Shown here one piece after another: positions 1 to 6,540 of a stretch of DNA of 6,540 nt. Position 1 is the first letter of the stretch, and every line of letters begins with the position of its first letter. Under the pieces are notes generated by a model, which had not been told where the DNA came from, searched no databases, and was given only the letters and a program-made list of their open reading frames with translations. Source of the DNA: Acidobacteriota bacterium (lineage in GTDB: Bacteria; Acidobacteriota; Polarisedimenticolia; Gp22-AA2); contig JAPUIN010000139.1 in NCBI GenBank assembly GCA_027297005.1, positions 1 to 6,540 on the forward strand. Reading direction: 5' to 3'. The position numbers were made by a program, and so were the translations under genes.

Positions 1-504
1 TCGACGATCGTGGCTCACTATGAAGAGAAGGAAGGCCGGCTCGGCGCCGACGTGATGCGCCAGCATGAGCGGACTCTGATGCTTTACGTCATCGATACGG
101 CGTGGAAGGATCACCTCCTTGCGATGGATCACCTCAAGGAGGGGATCGGCTTGCGCGGCTATGGACAGCGGGATCCCCTCATGGAGTACAAGAAGGAATC
201 GTTCACCATGTTCGGCCTGATGAAGGAGAGGATCGAGGACGAGATCATCACGAACCTGTGGCGCATGGATCCCGCCGTTCAGGAAACTCAAGGCGAGATG
301 CGGACGCGCCGCGAGCGCGATCTCGTTTACTCGGCCCCCCCCAAGGAAGCCGCCCGTCCGGTCCAGCGCCACGCTGCGAGGGTCGGCCGCAATGAACCCT
401 GCCCCTGCGGGTCCGGGAAGAAATACAAGAAGTGCCATGGCTCCCAGGAGGGTGGCGGGTCCAGGGCTCAGTCGACCGCGCCGCACGGCGTCGGCGTGTC
501 GTGA
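1..504 (+). CDS. secA: SecA preprotein translocase ATPase, C-terminal fragment
   Basis: This is the last 167 codons of SecA, the ATPase motor that pushes unfolded preproteins through the SecYEG channel at the inner face of the cytoplasmic membrane. The reading frame is open from base 1, so the gene starts outside the window and the ATPase domains are not visible. The visible part is the end of the helical scaffold/wing region, with the family-typical stretch [20 protein letters not shown] (about bases 100-159) followed by [13 protein letters not shown] short variable linker leads to the SEC-C zinc motif, [13 protein letters not shown] (bases 400-438). Its three cysteines and histidine bind zinc and, in known SecA proteins, contact SecB and lipids. 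SEC-C usually lies at the very end of the protein; here about 21 Gly/Ser-rich residues follow it. The stop is TGA at 502-504, and guaB starts 26 bases later on the same strand. Identity is certain from sequence. Confidence 0.97.
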   Translation, partial: STIVAHYEEKEGRLGADVMRQHERTLMLYVIDTAWKDHLLAMDHLKEGIGLRGYGQRDPLMEYKKESFTMFGLMKERIEDEIITNLWRMDPAVQETQGEMRTRRERDLVYSAPPKEAARPVQRHAARVGRNEPCPCGSGKKYKKCHGSQEGGGSRAQSTAPHGVGVS

Positions 505-513
505 ACACGAAAC

Positions 514-522
514 GAGAGGAGG
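514..522 (+). promoter_or_regulatory. Ribosome binding site deciding the TTG start of guaB
   Basis: The purine run GAGAGGAGG contains the Shine-Dalgarno core AGGAGG and ends 8 bases before the TTG at 531. The nearby ATG at 538 is out of frame with guaB. The site therefore supports the TTG as the true start codon. It lies in the 26-base gap after secA, which leaves no room for a separate conventional promoter there. Confidence 0.8.
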
Positions 523-527
523 CTTGA

Positions 528-2422
<1,895 letters not shown>

Positions 2423-2428
2423 CGGGGA

Positions 2429-3067
2429 TCAGATGAGAGAGGTTTCCATCAGCACCGGCCTCGGCATCAGGTCGCGGTGCTGGCGGTAGAGTTGGGGAAG
2501 CGGGCGGATCAACTCGAACCTGGCGCGCGAGAACAACGGACGACTGCGGTGGTTGGCAACCAGCCGGATGATCTTGAGATGACGGCGACGGCCGACCTCG
2601 CGCGACTCCTGCAGGAGACGGAATGCGATATTGCGCCCGCGCAGCGAATCCTCGACCCCGATCGAGGCGAGGTAGAGGACATCGCCGCGGGGGTTGTGCG
2701 AGGCGGAGGGGAGCATCTTCTGGTACTGCAGATAGGACTTCGGGAAATCACGTGTCCAGAGAAGGCCGTTCGTGAGTGCCACAATGCGTGGCGGGCGTCC
2801 GGCACGGTGCAGCTCGGCCAGCAGGAACGCCTCGGGCAGCGCGAACAATCTCCGCTGGAGTTCCTTCAGCGGGGCCGCAAGGCGGCCCCAGATCCGCCTC
2901 TCGAGAAGGGTCGCCTCCTCCAGGTCGTCCGGACGGGCCGGGCGGATAATCACCCGCGCCACCGCCGGCTTGGCGGAAGGATGCGGGATCGCCTGATGGC
3001 CCTGATCGGGGGTCATCCGACCGATGCCGGCGTAACGCCCACCGACGACCCCACCCCCCTCCTTCAT
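2429..3067 (-). CDS. GNAT-family N-acetyltransferase, substrate unknown
   Basis: This 212-residue protein has a GNAT (acetyl-CoA-dependent acetyltransferase) domain from about residue 39 (IIRPARPDDLEEATLLE) to 190. The acetyl-CoA binding segment, motif A, is SIGVEDSLRGRNIAFRLL (135-152). Its usual R/Q-x-x-G-x-G/A signature reads R143-G-R-N146-I-A148, so the central glycine is Asn. The motif B-like segment is RPLFSRARFELI (176-187). Residues 1-38 are a Gly/Pro-rich extension outside the domain. The ATG start overlaps the nnr stop (ATGA) and has a good ribosome binding site at 3077-3071, so the extension is probably translated. The position between nnr and tsaE recalls the RimI acetyltransferase, which modifies ribosomal protein S18 and often sits next to tsaE. 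However, RimI is about 150 residues, and the middle of this protein (LTNGLLWTRDFPKSYLQYQK, 98-117) looks more like aralkylamine/polyamine-type GNATs. I do not assign a substrate. Confidence 0.88.
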   Translation of the reverse strand: MKEGGGVVGGRYAGIGRMTPDQGHQAIPHPSAKPAVARVIIRPARPDDLEEATLLERRIWGRLAAPLKELQRRLFALPEAFLLAELHRAGRPPRIVALTNGLLWTRDFPKSYLQYQKMLPSASHNPRGDVLYLASIGVEDSLRGRNIAFRLLQESREVGRRRHLKIIRLVANHRSRPLFSRARFELIRPLPQLYRQHRDLMPRPVLMETSLI

Positions 3068-4677
3068 GCGCTCCTCCGTGTCGAGTGGCCAGACTCAGGT
3101 GGCCTGCGGAACCGCGCCATGGCAGACGGAAGGCGGGCCAGTATGTCGCGGGCCAGAAGAGGCATCTGGCCGACCCGGGCGGCCGCCAGGTCGCCGGCGA
3201 CCCCGTGTAAATAAACACCAAGACGCACCGCCGCCCCCACCTCGATTCCCTGGGCGATCAACCCTGCCAGAACACCACTCAAAACGTCTCCGGAACCGCC
3301 GGTCGCCATCCCCGGATTGCCGGAGGTGTTGACATACACCGTTCCCGATGGGGTGGCGACCAGTGTGCGATGCCCCTTCAAGACCAGGTGACAATGGCAT
3401 CGCCGGGCGAATTCCCGGGCCACCTCGACCCTCCTGGACTGCACCTTGCGGGTGCTTATCCCCAGAAGTCGCGCCAGTTCGCCCGGGTGGGGGGTCAGGA
3501 CCAACGGACGTCTGCGACCCGTCAGCAATCCTGTCGACCCGGAGAACGCATTCAGGCCGTCGGCGTCCAGAACGACCGGGACCCCGATTTTGGGTACCAG
3601 GTTCCGGAGCAGTTTCTCCGTCTCGGGGTGGGTCGTCAATCCTGGACCGATGGCGACGACCTTTTTCCCCTTGATCAGACGCAGAATACGTACGAGCGAT
3701 CTGTGGTCGATCGACCCCGTGTCGGTCTCCGACAGCCCCTCCGTCATCACCTCCATCGCCCGGGTGAGGAACGGGCCCTGGATCCCCTCCGGCACCGCCG
3801 CCGTGACCAGACCGCATCCCGCTCGCAGTGCCCCCATTGCGACCATCCTGGCCGCTCCACCCTTGCCTCGGGACCCGGCGATGATCAGGGCATGCCCATA
3901 GGTCCCCTTGTGGCTGTCGGAATGCCGGGTCGCTAATAGCGGCATCAGAGAGGCCTCATGCATCAGGTGGAGGTCGATTCCCTCGGCATCGACCGCCTCG
4001 GGGGGGATCGAAATGTCCACCACGTGAAGCCGGCCGCAAAAGGTCTCGGCGGGAGGAAACAAGTGTGGCACCTTGGGGCGGGCGAAGGTGACCGTATGGT
4101 CGGCGACGATGCAGGGACCCGGCACATCGGCGGAGTCGCCCGAGAGTCCGGATGGGATGTCGATCGCCACGACGTCCGATTTCGCATCATTGACGTCCCG
4201 GAAGACCCCGGAGAGGAACCGGGAGATCGGTCGCGACAGGCCGGTTCCGAATATCCCGTCGATGATGAGATCCGATTTGGCAAGGAGGGGCAATACGCGT
4301 GACCAGGAGGCGGAAGAAAGGGCCTCGATCGGCCGGACACCGAGACGGTGGAGCGCCTCGAGGTTAGCACCTGCGCTGCCCCGAACCTCGGAGCGGCGAC
4401 CGAAGAGCACGATATGGAACGGTATCCCGCGATTCCTCAGGTGACGCGCCAAGACGAAGGTATCTCCTCCGTTATTCCCCTTGCCGCACAGTAGGATCGG
4501 TCTTCTGAGGGCCAGATCCTGGAAAACCTGGCGGAGAAGTCCAAAAATCTGGATACCGGCGTTCTCCATCAGTACGATCTCAGGCACAGCAAACCGGTCG
4601 ACAGTGCGTCTGTCGATCGACCTCATCTGCCTCGCAGTCAGGATCTCCACGCCGGAATGCCCCAGAAGGCAGCTCAC
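3064..4677 (-). CDS. nnr: Bifunctional NAD(P)H-hydrate epimerase / ADP-dependent NAD(P)H-hydrate dehydratase
   Basis: Nnr repairs hydrated NADH and NADPH. The N-terminal domain interconverts the R and S hydrates, and the C-terminal domain dehydrates the S form using ADP. The 537-residue length fits the fused form. The epimerase (YjeF_N) domain covers about residues 11-230, with MENAG (37-41), GKGNNGGDT (65-73), DGIFGTGL (140-147) and DIPSGLSGD (173-181). The dehydratase, a ribokinase-like fold, covers about 240-520, with HKGTYGHALIIAGS (256-269), GPGL (344-347), DADGLN (371-376), TPHPGE (395-400) and GNPGMATGGSGDVLSG (453-468) carrying the likely catalytic Asp464. The commonest NNGGDG motif is NNGGDT here. 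An in-frame stop at 4704-4702 limits the N-terminus. The GTG at 4677 gives the longest product, but the GTG at 4650 gives a protein starting at EILTARQMRS, like known relatives, and may be the real start; neither has a strong ribosome binding site. This is the first gene of the operon with the acetyltransferase and tsaE. Confidence 0.96.
   Translation of the reverse strand: MSCLLGHSGVEILTARQMRSIDRRTVDRFAVPEIVLMENAGIQIFGLLRQVFQDLALRRPILLCGKGNNGGDTFVLARHLRNRGIPFHIVLFGRRSEVRGSAGANLEALHRLGVRPIEALSSASWSRVLPLLAKSDLIIDGIFGTGLSRPISRFLSGVFRDVNDAKSDVVAIDIPSGLSGDSADVPGPCIVADHTVTFARPKVPHLFPPAETFCGRLHVVDISIPPEAVDAEGIDLHLMHEASLMPLLATRHSDSHKGTYGHALIIAGSRGKGGAARMVAMGALRAGCGLVTAAVPEGIQGPFLTRAMEVMTEGLSETDTGSIDHRSLVRILRLIKGKKVVAIGPGLTTHPETEKLLRNLVPKIGVPVVLDADGLNAFSGSTGLLTGRRRPLVLTPHPGELARLLGISTRKVQSRRVEVAREFARRCHCHLVLKGHRTLVATPSGTVYVNTSGNPGMATGGSGDVLSGVLAGLIAQGIEVGAAVRLGVYLHGVAGDLAAARVGQMPLLARDILARLPSAMARFRRPPESGHSTRRSA
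3071..3077 (-). promoter_or_regulatory. Ribosome binding site for the GNAT acetyltransferase
   Basis: Read on the minus strand this is GGAGGAG, placed 3 bases before the ATG at 3067-3065; the GGAGG core is 5 bases away. It lies inside the end of nnr. It supports the upstream ATG over internal candidates such as Met18, and so supports the 38-residue N-terminal extension being real protein. Confidence 0.65.
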
Positions 4678-4825
4678 TTTACAGGACGCGCGGCCGCCGA
4701 ATCAAGCATGAAGGCTCGTCGATCATCGGTCCCGACCGGCAGTCAAAGGCAGAAGCCGGGGGAAGGTCCAGGCCCGTGTCCCCGATGCCTGCGCGTCTGC
4801 GAGAATTTTTCTCTTCTCGAGCGAA

Positions 4826-4852
4826 CGTTGACACTGCAACGAGCGGTCAACG
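4826..4852. repeat. Three CAACG/CGTTG pentamers at 11-base steps over the aroC promoter
   Basis: CGTTG at 4826-4830 is followed by its reverse complement CAACG at 4837-4841 and again at 4848-4852. All three start exactly 11 bases apart, about one helical turn. The outer pair extends to a perfect 7-base inverted repeat, CGTTGAC (4826-4832) and GTCAACG (4846-4852). The array overlaps the -35 box and runs up to the -10 box of the predicted aroC promoter, so it would suit a repressor operator. No regulator is identifiable in the window, and part of the repeat is simply the -35 sequence itself. Confidence 0.4.
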
Positions 4853-4857
4853 ATAAT
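4828..4857 (+). promoter_or_regulatory. Predicted housekeeping (sigma-70 type) promoter of aroC
   Basis: A consensus -35 box TTGACA (4828-4833) is separated by 18 bases from a -10 box GATAAT (4852-4857; 5 of 6 matches). Transcription would start near 4864, giving a leader of about 40 bases before the aroC ATG at 4904. A small AT-rich palindrome GAGAA-TTT-TTCTC (4801-4813) lies just upstream. This is the only good promoter I see in the 226-base divergent spacer (4678-4903). For nnr, on the minus strand, TTGACT at 4746-4741 could be a -35 box, but I find no convincing -10 box. Confidence 0.7.
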
Positions 4858-4903
4858 CACCAATTGTCGGATTGATCGACCCAAATGCAAGAGGATTCAA
4901 GGG

Positions 4904-6073
4904 ATGTTCCGATTTTTGACTGCCGGTGAATCGCACGGTCAGGCCCTGATTGCCGTTCTGGATGGCATCCCGGCCGGCCTGCCCCTTAGTCGCGAAGTGA
5001 TCGATGCGCAGCTCAAGCGGCGCCAGCATGGATACGGTCGTGGCGGTCGGATGAAAATTGAGCAGGATCGGGCTGATATCCTCTCCGGGGTCCGTCATGG
5101 TCGCACTCTCGGAAGCCCGATCGCCCTGATGGTCCCGAACCGTGACTGGGTCAACTGGAGCAAGACAATGTCGGTCGATCCGCTCGATCTTACCGAGGCG
5201 GAGACCAAGCGCGTGACCCGGCCGCGCCCCGGCCACGCTGATCTTCCGGGGGCCCTCAAGTACGATGTCGATGACGCACGCGACATCCTCGAGCGCGCCT
5301 CCGCACGCGAGACGACGGCGCGCGTCGCGGTCGGCGCGATCTGCAGATCGTTCCTCGCAACATTCGGCATCGAGATCGCCAGCCATACCATCACCCTCGG
5401 GAGCGTCGCGTATCCGGCCGACGAAGAAAAGGGCTGGGGCGAGATCCTTGGCGCGGAAGGGAGCCCCCTCCGGTGCGCGGATCCCGAACTCGAAAAAAGG
5501 ATGATCCTGCTGATTGACGAGGCGAAGAAGAAGGGGGATTCGATCGGGGGCGCCTTCCAGGTCGTGGCCCGCGGCGTGCCGCCGGGGCTCGGCAGCCACC
5601 GGCACTGGGACCTCAGGCTGAACGCCCGCCTCGCCGCGGCCCTCTGTTCCATCCAGTCCATTAAGGCGATTTCCATTGGCGACGGCGTGGAGGCGGCGGC
5701 CGCCTCCGGCTCCGATTTCCAGGATCAGATCTACTACGAGGAATCGACCCGCCGTTTCTACCGGAAGACGAACCATGCCGGGGGGATCGAAGGGGGCATG
5801 ACCAACGGCGAGGAGATTCGCGTTCGCGCTTACGTGAAGCCGCTGTCGACGCTGCCGAGGGCGCTGCATAGTGTCGATCTCAAGACGAAGGAGGAGTTCC
5901 AGGCGCAGGTGGAGCGCACCGATGTCTCCGCTATCGCGGCGGCCGGGGTGGTCGGCGAGACGATGATGGCCATCGTGCTGGCCGAGGCATTTCTGGAGAA
6001 ATTCGGCGGTGATTCGATGAAAGAGACGTCGCGCAACCACTCCTCATATCTGGAGCAGCTGCGCGCCTTCTAG
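4904..6073 (+). CDS. aroC: Chorismate synthase
   Basis: AroC converts 5-enolpyruvylshikimate-3-phosphate to chorismate, the last shikimate-pathway step and branch point to aromatic amino acids, folates and quinones. It needs reduced FMN and acts in the cytoplasm. At 389 residues it is of the longer bacterial type; E. coli AroC has about 360. The family signatures are all present: LTAGESHG (5-12) with His11; GRMKIEQDRADILSGVRHGR (48-67); RPGHADLPGALKY (108-120) with the second active-site His111; ERASARETTARVAVGA (130-145); NHAGGIEGGMTNG (290-302); and RTDVSAIAAAGVVGE (338-352) leading into AEAFLEKFGGD. The ATG at 4904 is preceded by the ribosome binding site AAGAGGA (4889-4895, 8-base spacing). 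It has its own promoter at 4828-4857, is divergent from nnr, and ends at an inverted repeat that begins at its stop codon. No other aro gene is in the window, so it probably stands alone transcriptionally. Confidence 0.98.
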   Translation: MFRFLTAGESHGQALIAVLDGIPAGLPLSREVIDAQLKRRQHGYGRGGRMKIEQDRADILSGVRHGRTLGSPIALMVPNRDWVNWSKTMSVDPLDLTEAETKRVTRPRPGHADLPGALKYDVDDARDILERASARETTARVAVGAICRSFLATFGIEIASHTITLGSVAYPADEEKGWGEILGAEGSPLRCADPELEKRMILLIDEAKKKGDSIGGAFQVVARGVPPGLGSHRHWDLRLNARLAAALCSIQSIKAISIGDGVEAAAASGSDFQDQIYYEESTRRFYRKTNHAGGIEGGMTNGEEIRVRAYVKPLSTLPRALHSVDLKTKEEFQAQVERTDVSAIAAAGVVGETMMAIVLAEAFLEKFGGDSMKETSRNHSSYLEQLRAF

Positions 6074-6128
6074 GAGCCTGTCCGGGTACAGCGGGGGGGG
6101 CACGCGCAGTACCCGGACAGGCCCCTGG
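6070..6128. terminator. Long inverted repeat at the aroC stop codon: terminator-like hairpin or dispersed palindromic repeat
   Basis: GCCTGTCCGGGTAC (6076-6089) is perfectly mirrored by GTACCCGGACAGGC (6109-6122): 14 paired bases around a 19-base loop (6090-6108) that contains eight consecutive Gs. Beyond one A-C mismatch (6075/6123), pairing continues through 6074-6070 with 6124-6128, including one T-G wobble. The stem therefore spans 20 positions and includes the TAG stop at 6071-6073. Its position directly after aroC suggests transcript ending or 3' stabilisation. No T-run follows, so it is not a textbook intrinsic terminator on either strand. The alternative is a mobile or dispersed palindromic element. 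I see no transposase, and no flanking target duplication is evident. Confidence 0.6.
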
Positions 6129-6189
6129 CGATGGCCGGGTCTCCTACCTCCTCCCGCGACTTGAGCGAGCGTTCCGGAGTTCCCCTCCG

Positions 6190-6540
6190 ATGCAGAATCG
6201 TCGACCCCGGTGTTCCACATCCCCTGCCACCTTTCGCGCGATATGGAGGCTCGTCGCCAGGGTACCGCGCGGCCGTGTCGTCACCTACGGCCAGGTGGCC
6301 AGGATGGTCGGCCTGCCGGGTGGCGCGCGGACGGTCGGCTGGGCGATGCAGGCCGTTCCTGACGATCACAGGATTAAGGGCCGCCGGGTCCCCTGGCACA
6401 GGGTGATCAATGTCCAGGGACGGATCAGCTCCCGCGGGGAGGGGGACGAGATCGAGTCTCCCAGGCAGGTCGATCTTCTGCGCCGCGAGGGGATCCGCTT
6501 CTCGAGGGATGGGGTGATTGACCTGGGCCGGTTCCGTTGG
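6190..6540 (+). CDS. atl: Alkyltransferase-like protein (ATL, MGMT family without the acceptor cysteine), 3' end cut by the window
   Basis: The 117 codons visible match the DNA-binding domain of O6-alkylguanine-DNA alkyltransferases. The visible motifs are TFRAIWRLVARVPRGRVVTY (14-33), with Tyr33 matching the nucleotide-flipping tyrosine, and GGARTVGWAM (44-53), with Arg47 at the arginine-finger position. The active-site motif, PCHRV in true methyltransferases, is PWHRV here (68-72), so Trp69 replaces the alkyl-accepting cysteine. Such ATL proteins cannot remove the alkyl group themselves; they bind O6-alkylguanine in DNA and hand it to nucleotide excision repair. No stop occurs before base 6540. 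Family members end soon after a segment like the visible DLGRFRW, so probably only a few codons are missing. The ATG at 6190 is the only start candidate before the domain, with GGAG at 6176-6179 ten bases upstream. The spacer from aroC holds the inverted repeat and no clear promoter. Confidence 0.9.
   Translation, partial: MQNRRPRCSTSPATFRAIWRLVARVPRGRVVTYGQVARMVGLPGGARTVGWAMQAVPDDHRIKGRRVPWHRVINVQGRISSRGEGDEIESPRQVDLLRREGIRFSRDGVIDLGRFRW

Noticed and set aside
4741..4746. TTGACT on the minus strand as a -35 box for nnr
   Set aside because: No acceptable -10 box lies 16-18 bases downstream, so a promoter cannot be supported.
4657..4875. A 72-codon plus-strand frame in the nnr-aroC spacer with a CPRC motif
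   Set aside because: It begins inside nnr, has no good ribosome binding site, runs through the aroC promoter, and has too few cysteines for a zinc-finger claim.
4847..6040. A 397-codon open frame on the minus strand, almost fully antisense to aroC
   Set aside because: aroC on the plus strand carries every chorismate synthase signature. The minus frame gives an Arg/His/Pro-rich product with no recognisable domain, as expected from GC-rich antisense sequence, and it would also cover the aroC promoter.
6131..6406. A 91-codon plus-strand frame after aroC
   Set aside because: It is out of frame with the ATL gene at 6190, which has clear MGMT-family motifs over the same bases.

Overview
The window comes from a GC-rich bacterial chromosome and carries ordinary housekeeping genes packed tightly together. 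Seven genes can be supported. The first (secA) is cut by the left edge and the last (an alkyltransferase-like DNA repair protein) by the right edge. Nothing suggests a plasmid, phage, transposase, CRISPR array or recent transfer, and codon use looks uniform throughout. No gene fixes the phylum. The combination (SecA with a C-terminal zinc motif, fused NAD(P)H-hydrate repair enzyme, long-type chorismate synthase, high GC) would suit an environmental lineage such as Acidobacteriota, but that is only a guess.

Layout: (1) 1-504, +, the C-terminal end of SecA. After 26 bases comes (2) guaB, 531-1997, +, IMP dehydrogenase, with a TTG start and a strong ribosome binding site. (3) A minus-strand operon converges on guaB. 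Read 5' to 3' it is a bifunctional NAD(P)H-hydrate epimerase/dehydratase (4677-3064), a GNAT acetyltransferase (3067-2429, joined by a 4-base ATGA overlap) and tsaE (2422-1982, 6 bases later). The last 16 bases of tsaE and guaB overlap antisense. (4) A 226-base divergent spacer (4678-4903) carries a near-consensus housekeeping promoter for (5) aroC, chorismate synthase, 4904-6073, +. (6) A long perfect inverted repeat begins at the aroC stop codon. (7) An alkyltransferase-like protein of the MGMT family starts at 6190 and runs off the window.

The genes do not form one pathway. SecA drives protein export, GuaB commits IMP to guanine nucleotides, Nnr repairs damaged NAD(P)H, TsaE supports the tRNA t6A modification and AroC makes chorismate for aromatic compounds. 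The alkyltransferase-like protein flags O6-alkylguanine for excision repair. The nnr-acetyltransferase-tsaE grouping resembles the nnr/tsaE/rimI neighbourhoods of many bacteria, but the acetyltransferase here does not look like a standard RimI.

I see no undescribed multi-gene system. The points worth a second look are the inverted repeat after aroC, the helically phased CAACG pentamers over the aroC promoter, the N-terminally extended acetyltransferase, and the PWHR-type alkyltransferase-like protein.
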